Positions 53,330 to 62,000 of a stretch of DNA of 64,000 nt are shown piece after piece. This DNA comes from Vibrio diazotrophicus (lineage in GTDB: Bacteria > Pseudomonadota > Gammaproteobacteria > Enterobacterales > Vibrionaceae): positions 2,046,001 to 2,110,000 of the forward strand of contig NZ_CP151842.1 of assembly GCF_038452265.1 (NCBI RefSeq), given 5' to 3'. The notes beneath the pieces were generated by a model. The model was given only the letters and a program-made list of their open reading frames with translations, ran no database searches and was not told where the DNA came from. The position numbers and the translations under genes were made by a program. Each line of letters begins with the position of its first letter. Positions within the stretch are counted from its first letter, which is position 1.

Positions 53330-53365
53330 AAAGGCGCTACTGCCCGATTGAGCAGTAGCGCCTTT
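53330..53365 (-). terminator. Leader attenuator terminator of nrtABC-nirBD
   Basis: On the minus strand a perfect 14-bp GC-rich stem (GCTACTGC core) with an 8-nt loop is followed by TTTTTTGTG. It lies between the promoter region and nrtA, not behind a gene, so it must be bypassed to express the operon. This is the classical set-up for ANTAR-protein antitermination. Confidence 0.92.
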
Positions 53366-53376
53366 GCTATTTCTTT

Positions 53377-53396
53377 CATCACCGCCGTTGATGATG
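53377..53396 (-). promoter_or_regulatory. ANTAR-type RNA hairpin in the nrtA leader
   Basis: On the transcript CATCATC pairs with GGTGATG (one G-T pair) around the six-base loop AACGGC. The loop has A at position 1 and G at position 4, the reported hallmark of RNA hairpins bound by ANTAR domains. It ends 11 nt before the attenuator stem. A second such hairpin upstream (P1) was not clear; 53422-53444 forms a 7-bp stem but with a nine-base loop. Confidence 0.75.
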
Positions 53397-53568
53397 TCAG
53401 AAGTCATACTTTAAATTTATCTACAAATAGTAATCCAATTTGTATGCCATCTTTTATATTTAATATTTTTCAATCACTTAACTTAAAACATTTAGATTTA
53501 TACTAATTACACTGCATTTCTAAGTGCAACCTGCACCAAATCAACAATTTTCTTCTACCCCCAAAGTA

Positions 53569-54156
53569 TTAATTACCATTGATACTATCGAAGGTATGAA
53601 TCACGTTCTTCGCAACTTGCGCCATAGATAAACTGGATTGCATCGCAGAGCTTCTTAATACGCGATAAGCGTTTTCTTCATCGATAGCATGCATCCTCAT
53701 CAGCAATCCTTTGGCTTTTTCAATCCACTTTCTCTCTTCCAATTTTGCCGTCAACAGTTGTATTTCTTGTTGCAACGCAACGCTTTGATCACGAACCTGA
53801 ATTGAATAATCAATCCAAGGTTTGAGATCAAATGAAGAATCAAAAGGAAGAATAACGAAATCATTAGACTGAGGTAGTCTATTGATATCATTTGAATTTA
53901 GCTGTTTAAGAATAACAAGAAGTGGGATTTTCTTGCTCTTGCAAAACTCAACTATCAGGCGTAACTCCGCCGTTGGCTGACGCCAAGAGACCACCACAAT
54001 TGAGCTGCTTTCACGCCCAACCATCTTCTCTAACTGTACAAGCTGACAAGCTAATATATGGTCGTAATGCAGCGCCAATTTGGCGCTGATATCTGCTTGG
54101 TCACTAATACTGTCACTACATACAATGACTGGCTGAGATACTGTTGAAGGTGACAT
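53569..54156 (-). CDS. nasT: ANTAR-domain antiterminator, NasT/NasR-like
   Basis: ATG 54156 with AGGGA 7 nt upstream gives 195 residues. Residues about 130-190 are an ANTAR domain (EERKWIEKAKGLLMRMHAID, then AYRVLRSSAM and the conserved A-x-x-V-I segment). The N-terminal 125 residues resemble a receiver domain, but Ser57 stands where the phospho-Asp is expected, so it is probably not phosphorylated. It should bind the leader hairpins of the flanking nitrate operons and prevent termination when nitrate is present. No NasS-type sensor gene is in the window. Confidence 0.88.
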   Translation of the reverse strand: MSPSTVSQPVIVCSDSISDQADISAKLALHYDHILACQLVQLEKMVGRESSSIVVVSWRQPTAELRLIVEFCKSKKIPLLVILKQLNSNDINRLPQSNDFVILPFDSSFDLKPWIDYSIQVRDQSVALQQEIQLLTAKLEERKWIEKAKGLLMRMHAIDEENAYRVLRSSAMQSSLSMAQVAKNVIHTFDSINGN

Positions 54157-54311
54157 AACCATTCCCTGTTTGATCGAACCCTATAATCAATTGAGCAAGG
54201 AATGTACCAATCTAATTAATTAAAATTTAATTCAATAAAAACAAATAATTAGAATAATTCATTTAAAATAATTACCACTTTATGAGTATATCGAAATAAG
54301 CAAAACACAGA

Positions 54312-55265
54312 TTAATGATTGAGTACGTGCGCTTTCCAGAACATATACGCGGTTTCATACGCCTTTTCTCTATCATGGGACTGCGCAAACAGCACAGCTG
54401 CCATGGTCGAAACCACGGTATTTGCCATCATCTGCAGGTCTTCTTGTGGCGTATTCATCGGGCAGTTTGCTACCGTCTCAATTTCTGAAACGTACTGTTC
54501 TGGCCAATAAAAAGACTCTACGCCTGAAGGCTGGCTTAGCCAAACTGTCTGGCTGACTTTAGGGTTGTATTCCGATTCCCCAGACACCCCTTTAAATGAG
54601 ATAACCGAGTGTGACGTTTTACCGATGACATGTTCGACTTCTGCATGCAGCTGTTGGAAACCGGGATGAAAACTACCGCGAATACCAATCTTGCCTCCAC
54701 CGGGATTGAGCGCTCGAACAACAGTATTAATGGGAGTTCTTAACCCATAGCGGTTTTTCCAACTGATCATTAACTCTGCTTGTGGCGCGAAAGCATTCAG
54801 AGGCAAATAAGCAATGCTTCCTGTCTGCAAGAGCAGTTGTGCGTGTTCCGTGTTTGACGCCATAGGAATGCCGAGTGCGGGCAGATAGTCTTCAGCATGT
54901 TCACGTGAAGCTGGCTTATCGTTATAACCATGAAGCAGCACTTTAAAACCGTTATCGGCGAGGATTTTTGCCGCCAACAGATGCCAAGGTTTACCAGCGG
55001 TTGCACGTTTTCCCGCATAGCATGGCCAGTCGATATCTGCCCCAAGATTAGGAACACGCGATTGGAATGCTTTTACAAAACCAGCGATTTCGTCATTGGT
55101 TTCATTTTGGACTCGAATCAGCATTAAAAGCATCGCCATTTGATCATCATCGCACTCGCCATTGAGGTACTCATCCATCACCTGAAATGCTTGATCAAAT
55201 GTGAGCGGTTTTCGTCCTCGATCCCCTCGTCCTACTGTTCGAATACACTCTTTTATTATGCTCAT
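54312..55265 (-). CDS. TrpD2/YbiB-like glycosyltransferase-family-3 protein
   Basis: The 317-residue protein has the two-domain anthranilate-phosphoribosyltransferase-like fold: N-terminal helical domain with LTFDQAFQVMDEYLNGECDDDQMAMLLMLIR, then an alpha/beta domain with LRTPINTVVRALNPGG and GIRGSFHPGFQQL. The PRPP-binding motifs of true TrpD (GTGGD) are absent. YbiB-type relatives bind nucleic acids. It is third in nasA-cobA-trpD2-like, a neighbourhood I recall as recurrent in proteobacteria. Its role in nitrate assimilation is unknown. Confidence 0.85.
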   Translation of the reverse strand: MSIIKECIRTVGRGDRGRKPLTFDQAFQVMDEYLNGECDDDQMAMLLMLIRVQNETNDEIAGFVKAFQSRVPNLGADIDWPCYAGKRATAGKPWHLLAAKILADNGFKVLLHGYNDKPASREHAEDYLPALGIPMASNTEHAQLLLQTGSIAYLPLNAFAPQAELMISWKNRYGLRTPINTVVRALNPGGGKIGIRGSFHPGFQQLHAEVEHVIGKTSHSVISFKGVSGESEYNPKVSQTVWLSQPSGVESFYWPEQYVSEIETVANCPMNTPQEDLQMMANTVVSTMAAVLFAQSHDREKAYETAYMFWKAHVLNH

Positions 55266-55292
55266 GACAACCTCATCGCTTACAAATAAAGC

Positions 55293-56171
55293 TTATAGAT
55301 GCGCAGACTCCGTTTGAAAACGTGTCGCTTGTGCGGTTTGAATTAACTGTTCTCTAAGCTTGACCACATCGCCCATAATAATCAATGCAGGACTTAGTCC
55401 TTTTAGATCATTTGCTGTTTGTGTGAGCTGATGAAGCTCAAAGGTAACAACCGTTTGATTAACGGAGCAGCCTTGTCCAACCACAGCAACCGGAGTGTCC
55501 GCCGATAGACCATGCTGAATTAATCCTTCTTGTATCGAACTTGCATTCTCCAGTCCCATATAAAAAACCAGAGTTTGACCGCTAGCCACCAGACCCGCCC
55601 ATGCAGGAAGAGCTCCGGTGACCACTTGACCTGTAATCAGTGTAACACTGCGAGAGACTTGTCTATGCGTCAAAGGGATCAGAGCGCTTGAAGAGCAACC
55701 GATAGCAGCAGTAATCCCCGGAATCACTTGATAAGCGATATTGTGCTTAACCAATTCCAGTGCTTCTTCCCCCCCACGGCCGAAAATGAACGGATCGCCA
55801 CCTTTTAAACGCACAACTTGCAGTCCTTTTTGGGCAAACTCTACCAGCAAGCGGTTGGTTTCCTCCTGTTTAAGGCTTGGCAATCCACACCGTTTACCCA
55901 CATAGACCATTTCTGCATCGGGATTAACAAGGTCGAGTATCTCGCGTCCAACTAAGCGGTCATACACCACAACATCCGCGGTTTGAATGACTTTCAATGC
56001 TTTCACCGTTAATAAATCAGGGTCGTTTGGTCCTGCACCAACCAGATAGACAAAACCTTGTTTTCCATTCGAAGGACTGCGGCGCGACAAATTAGGTGTA
56101 TCACAATAATGGCGCTCATGAACCGTGAAGCTTTCTCGTGTTTGAGCAGTCGTATTTGATCTCATTTTCAT
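55293..56171 (-). CDS. cobA: Uroporphyrinogen-III C-methyltransferase CobA
   Basis: The 292-residue protein has an N-terminal tail of about 37 residues, then the SUMT domain with VYLVGAGPNDPDLLTVKAL and VRLKGGDPFIFGRGGEE. It makes precorrin-2, the siroheme precursor needed by NirB. It lacks the CysG dehydrogenase/ferrochelatase domain, so another protein must finish siroheme. It lies 10 nt after nasA. Confidence 0.95.
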   Translation of the reverse strand: MKMRSNTTAQTRESFTVHERHYCDTPNLSRRSPSNGKQGFVYLVGAGPNDPDLLTVKALKVIQTADVVVYDRLVGREILDLVNPDAEMVYVGKRCGLPSLKQEETNRLLVEFAQKGLQVVRLKGGDPFIFGRGGEEALELVKHNIAYQVIPGITAAIGCSSSALIPLTHRQVSRSVTLITGQVVTGALPAWAGLVASGQTLVFYMGLENASSIQEGLIQHGLSADTPVAVVGQGCSVNQTVVTFELHQLTQTANDLKGLSPALIIMGDVVKLREQLIQTAQATRFQTESAHL

Positions 56172-56181
56172 AGCAAATTCC

Positions 56182-58803
56182 TTATGCCTTGCTCACAGCA
56201 ATCGTCTGATAGCTTTTAAGAATTTTGTTGACTTCCGGAAGGCATGAACCGCAATTCGAGCCACATTTAAGTTTGGATTGGAGTTGATTTAACGATACAC
56301 ACCCGTCCTCTTCTATGGCGGTTTGAATCTGCTTATCAGTCACTCTAAAACAGCTGCATACCAACTGGCTTTGCGCCTTTTCTCCCGCAATCGAGATAAT
56401 AGAGCTCAAGCTTAGTGGCTTGCCGATTAAGGCTGTGATTGCCGTGTAATCTTGCTCCAGTGGTTGCGGAGAAATGAGCAATACACCCGTAACCGTCATC
56501 TGCTGTTGATTACCAGTTTGACGGCCTATCACCATCATCCAGCCTTGAGGCAGATCCCAACGGAAAACCTTTTCTCCTTGGCCGACAGAAAACATCGATT
56601 TATCCAATTTAGTAAGGTTGGCAAAACGTGTAACAGCAGCATTGTCATCCAGTTGATAGCTACTGTAATCGCAACTAGGTAAAACTCTTTCCTGCCCAAC
56701 ATAGATGCCATAACTTTGCATCTGCACGGCAGCAATATGCACGTTTGAAGATTTGAATGCAGGCTGACCTGAAATAGGGTCGACCACACTTGAAACCGTT
56801 CGGTTAACTTGAGACTGTCCACCATAACGCCCCGCCCAATGCATCGACATAAATAGCTGTTTACCGCTGAGCCCGTCATCAAATTTCACCTTGGCAAAAA
56901 TACACGAATCGGATTCATCTGAGATGCCGCGTATCGCAGCGCAATAACCCTCTTGTAGTCCTATGGTTTCTGCGCTGAGTTTGTTGACGTAAATTGTTGG
57001 CTCAACTTCTCCCGCAGCGAGTTTTGCGATATGACCTGTTCGCGTCATGGTATGCCACTGATCACGCAATCTACCGGTGTTGAGCCACCAGCCATTCATC
57101 ACCGTCGAAGGTGCGGTTACCGCAACAAATTGAGCTTTACCCGAAGGGGTAGAAAACACGCCATCATGGTAAGGCGCTTCTTTTTCTAACGGCCACTGCG
57201 TCGGTTGCCAGTTCGCATACTCTTCATCGCTTATAGAAGCGAATTTAGAGAGATCGAACAGATAATTTGAGTTAGTGTTAATGGCACTAAGACCCGCGAA
57301 CTCACGAAAAACAGCCGCTTCACTGTCGAACTCAAATCCAGATTCACAGTTCAACTTTGTGCACAGTTTTTTCCCTACTTGAGTCACCGCCCACCAATCA
57401 GGTTTTGCTTCTCCCGGTGCCGGTAGAAACGCGCGCTGACGAGACATACGACGCTCAGAGTTCGTCACCATCCCCTGTTTTTCGCCCCAACCTGCGGCTG
57501 GTAACACAAGGTCAGCGTACTCTGCCACATCACTTTGTTCAGTAATGTCAGACACCACCACAAAGTCACAACCTTTCAATGCTCGGCGAACTTGGTCGCT
57601 ATTCGGTAACGAAACAACGGGGTTGGTTGCCATAATCCACAGCACCTTGATTTTCCCTGCTTCGACAGCTTCAAAAAGTTCAACAGCCTTGAGGCCCGGT
57701 TTGGCGGCAATCGATGGTGATTGCCAATACTCTTTGACCAAACGTACCGATTCAGTGTCAAAACCACGATGTACCGCGAGCTGGTTTGCTAGCCCACCGA
57801 CTTCTCTACCGCCCATCGCATTCGGTTGCCCGGTAAGGGAGAATGGCCCACATCCTTGTTTGCCGATTTTTCCGCTGGCAAGGTGTGCATTGATAATTGC
57901 GTTGGCTTTATCGACACCAGATTCAGACTGATTGATACCCTGACAAAACAGAGTCAATGCTTTTGCTTTATGGCTAAACCAGCGATAGAAAGTCGTCACT
58001 TCATTAAGGGTTAAGTTTAAAGCGCGAGCCACATTTTCTAACCGGTATTGCTCCGACTTCACTTCTTCTACCTGCTCAGAAAAGCCTTCTGTTGAAGCAT
58101 CAATGAAACCTTCATCCAACGCATTCTGGTCTATCAGAAAGCGGAGCAAACCGTTGTACAGCAAGACGTCACCATCATTTTCGATTGCAAGGTGCAAGTC
58201 TGCCTGTTCAGCGGTGACGGTTCTTCTTGGGTCAATGACCACCAGTTTCAAATCAGGATTGTTTTCACGTGCTTGTTGAATACGCCTAAACAGTACTGGG
58301 TGAGTCCATGCGGTATTGGCACCAATCAAAACAAGTAAATCAGCATGAGCAATGTCTGCGTAATTTACCGGAACGACATCTTCTCCAAAAGCGCGCACAT
58401 GTGCCGCCACAGCAGAGGACATGCAAAGTCGTGAATTGGTATCTATATTTGCACTACCTACATACCCCTTCATTAACTTGTTCGCCACGTAGTAATCTTC
58501 AGTCAGTATTTGCCCCGAAACATACATAGCCACAGAGTCTGGACCGTGCATCTGTATTGCTTGATGGATTCTTTGCGCTATCTCATTACTCGCCTGATCC
58601 CAAGAAATCTCTTTTCCTTGCATCTTGGGATAAAGGAGACGGGATGGCATTGCTAAGCTCTCTTTTAATGCTGAGCCTTTGACACATAGAGCGCCCTGAT
58701 TGGCAGGATGTTGCTTGTCACCCACAATTGAATCTTTATTTGCCACCACACCACAGCCGACACCGCAGTATGGGCATGTCGTTTGAATTTTGTTTACTGC
58801 CAT
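56182..58803 (-). CDS. nasA: Assimilatory nitrate reductase catalytic subunit NasA
   Basis: Three in-frame starts occur (GTG 58809, ATG 58806, ATG 58803); the AAGGA spacing favours 58803, giving 873 residues. The N-terminal [4Fe-4S] ligands are Cys10, 13, 17 and 40. Molybdopterin-domain motifs follow (SRLCMSSAVAAHVRAFGED, TNPVVSLPNSDQVRRAL, TGQPNAMGGREVGGLANQL). A C-terminal BFD-like [2Fe-2S] domain (LVCSCFRVTD, CGSNCGSC; about 805-865) receives electrons. It reduces nitrate to nitrite in the cytoplasm; no Tat signal is present. Confidence 0.96.
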   Translation of the reverse strand: MAVNKIQTTCPYCGVGCGVVANKDSIVGDKQHPANQGALCVKGSALKESLAMPSRLLYPKMQGKEISWDQASNEIAQRIHQAIQMHGPDSVAMYVSGQILTEDYYVANKLMKGYVGSANIDTNSRLCMSSAVAAHVRAFGEDVVPVNYADIAHADLLVLIGANTAWTHPVLFRRIQQARENNPDLKLVVIDPRRTVTAEQADLHLAIENDGDVLLYNGLLRFLIDQNALDEGFIDASTEGFSEQVEEVKSEQYRLENVARALNLTLNEVTTFYRWFSHKAKALTLFCQGINQSESGVDKANAIINAHLASGKIGKQGCGPFSLTGQPNAMGGREVGGLANQLAVHRGFDTESVRLVKEYWQSPSIAAKPGLKAVELFEAVEAGKIKVLWIMATNPVVSLPNSDQVRRALKGCDFVVVSDITEQSDVAEYADLVLPAAGWGEKQGMVTNSERRMSRQRAFLPAPGEAKPDWWAVTQVGKKLCTKLNCESGFEFDSEAAVFREFAGLSAINTNSNYLFDLSKFASISDEEYANWQPTQWPLEKEAPYHDGVFSTPSGKAQFVAVTAPSTVMNGWWLNTGRLRDQWHTMTRTGHIAKLAAGEVEPTIYVNKLSAETIGLQEGYCAAIRGISDESDSCIFAKVKFDDGLSGKQLFMSMHWAGRYGGQSQVNRTVSSVVDPISGQPAFKSSNVHIAAVQMQSYGIYVGQERVLPSCDYSSYQLDDNAAVTRFANLTKLDKSMFSVGQGEKVFRWDLPQGWMMVIGRQTGNQQQMTVTGVLLISPQPLEQDYTAITALIGKPLSLSSIISIAGEKAQSQLVCSCFRVTDKQIQTAIEEDGCVSLNQLQSKLKCGSNCGSCLPEVNKILKSYQTIAVSKA

Positions 58804-58826
58804 CATCACTTCCTTATGACAAATAA

Positions 58827-58863
58827 AAAGACGCCTTACTTCTCAGGGAAGTAAGGCGTCTTT
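58827..58863 (-). terminator. Leader attenuator terminator of nasA-cobA
   Basis: A perfect 16-bp stem with a five-base loop is followed on the minus strand by TTTTTATTTG, only 23 nt before the nasA ATG. It precedes the gene, so it acts as a regulated attenuator. A further hairpin (GTTAACTT/AAGTTAAC) lies upstream at about 58874-58893; its loop does not match the ANTAR A1-G4 rule in the pairing I drew. Confidence 0.9.
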
Positions 58864-59073
58864 GCCTATAACGGTTAACTTGTGCAAGTTAACTTTAATC
58901 AGATTTGCTTAGACTTGTTATAGCAATACGAATGCCAACAAAAATATCACTATAAATCATAATGTTAACTAATTGAAGTTCGCTGATTACGCACTAACAG
59001 TGTGCAAGCCTGCGCCAAACAGTAACGAACACACTAACCCCAAAGAAGTATCCACCTTGTTGTTGCTTACGAC

Positions 59074-62000
59074 TTATTCCAAAATTAACTGTGGGCCTTT
59101 ATAGCCAAATTCTTTAGTCGCAAAACTGACATAGTCATCAAAGTAATCTTGCGTTAAGTCAATGAGCTCAAACACTAGGTTATCATTCTGATCTGGTTGA
59201 ATGGCACGAATCAAATCTGTCACATCGATATCAATCCATTGCCCTTGTGCCTCTTTACCTAAATAAGTCGGGGGAGACTCTTTGATCATCGTCACTTTAG
59301 GGAATGTACTATAGGTTGTGTTGTGCTCATTCCAATCGGCTGTGTTGACTAATCTTGCGACGATTGAGCGCTCGAGTGCTCCATCACTTCTGATGCCCCG
59401 AACAAACAATCTTAGGGTTGCTTTACTTACTAGTTGGTTGTTAACTCTTGATAAATCATACCGAATTAGACTTTGGCGCTTATGATCCGCTGTACCATTT
59501 TTCAGTTGCATGTAACCAAGTAAGCCGTATTGGGTTGTTGCGTTAGCACCACCTTGAACAAACACGTCCTCAACTGGTAAGTAAGTCGTATACGCCTTAG
59601 ACGCTTTAGGATCATCTATTGCGTAGTAATCCTGAATTGATTCAAACTCAAATGAAACACTACTGCCCGCTTGTTCACCACCCGGTGTTACAATCCGTTG
59701 AGTTTTCGCCACACCGTTGGCCGTAATTGTAATGTTGATACCTCTATAGGCTATAGCCGGAGTGGACACTGTTACCTTCGTATTAATACCACTTCTATCC
59801 AGCATCACAATACATGTAGAATCGACCTTCAGTTTAAATTCTGGAGATACTTCTAACTCACTAGCAACGAAGAATACTGCACTAATAATGTTTTTTCCCG
59901 TATCTTCAACAGCATGAATTCCCCTTGTGTTGGACAGTACTTTGACCGGTATATTCTGTTGGTACTCAGACGTTTTCTGGACATCTATGTTCGGCAAAAT
60001 AATATATTGATACGACTTGTCCTTAGGTTCAGAACCATGCGGGATAGTTAAAGTAAAGACATCTTTGCTTATTGAAGTACCATCAACATTAGTAGCGTTC
60101 CGTTTTTTAATCACCGCATATCGATCTAAGTTATCCCAGAAAACATAACCTACGCCGTCATGGTGTATCCAAGGATAAGCAGAGACATTGTGATTATCCA
60201 TGACTAAGTTGTCTCTGTTGCTTAACGTTACTGGTCCTTTCAATGCTGTTTGGTTGATGGTTGTAAATACAGGTTCTAAATGTGTTGAACTAATGCCAGA
60301 CCCAAGTACAACAATCTGTTCACCAAAACTGAACCAAGACTTATTGGCGTATAAATAATCCCGAACAGTCGTTGATGGAGTCCAAACATACTGCTGAGTT
60401 GGACCGCTACCCACGACACGGTATGCACTCATATTTATAGATGCGGTTGTAACACCTACTTTGCCGTTTGTAGCTCCTCCATAAAATTCCATATTACGCA
60501 AAGTATCTGAATCATATGTTGGTGCCTGAGGATATTCCGGTGTAGTAACACCAGGGATTTTAGTAAAATCGAGAACAGAATTAAGACTCTCATATTCCTT
60601 ACCCGTTTGAATTAACGACGTACCGCCAAGTCCTAACCAAAATTTCAAATACGCTTCGTTATTGGTGTCAGCTTCTGGTAAGGCACGCATTGAGTCCATT
60701 TTAATGCCAAACATGAAATTATCTGTCGCTGTCACCGTTGAATCAGCAAGCAAGAACTGTTTAAAGCCATTCAATCCGGTATTTTGGTTGTTATATACTT
60801 GGCCCTTGTAGGCTATCGCCTCGTCGTAACGAGTGGGGAAAAGTGCTGCGACCATATCCATACTAGTAGGTAAGTTGCTTATACTTGCTCCAGACTGAGT
60901 CGTTTCAATTTGCTGACTAATTTCGCCACTGACTACATCTGAGCCGAACTGTTCAAAGCTCTGCATCCAACGTATACCGTCAAGCAGAATGCTCGCTAAA
61001 ATTTGAGCACTGTACTCACTGAACTTCCAAGGAAGGTCTTTTACGTTGTACGCCCAACGCAAGATGGAATAAAAAGTCTCTTCACCAGTTTTTCCACTAT
61101 GCAATTGTTGACTCAAAAATGCCGACCAATCAGGTGATTCACTATCCATCGCCGTATCTAGTATTATCTGAGCTAACTCTTCAAAACCAGTACTCAAGAG
61201 AGATTCTTGCTGACTCAACAGACCGTAATATATGCTAGTAACCGCTTCATCAACTCGATTTAAGCCCTGTTGGTGCTTGCTACGTGCATTAGCGAGGAGA
61301 CTGATAACTTGTTGCTTTAAGTCTACCTGTAAACCATCACTCAATAAGAAGGCAACCTTTGCCAGTGAGTGGAACTCTCCGTAATCACTCCACCATCCTG
61401 TCATAACCGGTTTGGTGATTAACCAGAAATTTAAAGCCTTGTTTGCAACCAGCTTATATTGTTGATTGTTAGTTTTACGAAACGCAGCGGCGATTGTTTC
61501 CAACCTTTTTAAATGCTGCTCTGCTGGCCATCGATAGTTATTTGTTCGCTCATAATCTATATCCAACCAACGACCATCCGCTTGTAAGCCGAAAATAAGC
61601 TCCGATGCCAAAGCGTCTAAACTCTTAGATTGAGCTTGCGCACTTCCTTCTTCTGCTGAAACAAGATCCTTCGAGATTCTAGTAAGCAGTGTGCCTAAAT
61701 CTGTAACGGCCTGAGTTTCAAGAGTCTGCACATCAGCGTTATTGGGAGGAGAATTTTGTGTTGTCGCTTCAGTACCCGTTCCTGTTGTTACTGGTTCTAC
61801 TGTTGGTGGAATTTCATTTGGGAGGCTGTTTCCCGTTGTTTCTGTTTCAGTCACAACACCAGATGAAGTGCTGTCCTGAGGTCCTTGTTCGGTACTTAAA
61901 GGTTGGTCTGGCGCAGAGGGATTACTCTCTGGAAGCTGTGTCGTGCCTTGAGTATCTGTTCCCGTTGTCACGACCTCTGAGATCTGCAGAGTCTCGTTTG

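Noticed and set aside
53422..53444. Upstream (P1) ANTAR hairpin in the nrtA leader
   Set aside because: A 7-bp stem forms, but the loop has nine bases and does not follow the A1-G4 hexaloop rule, so it is not claimed as an ANTAR site.
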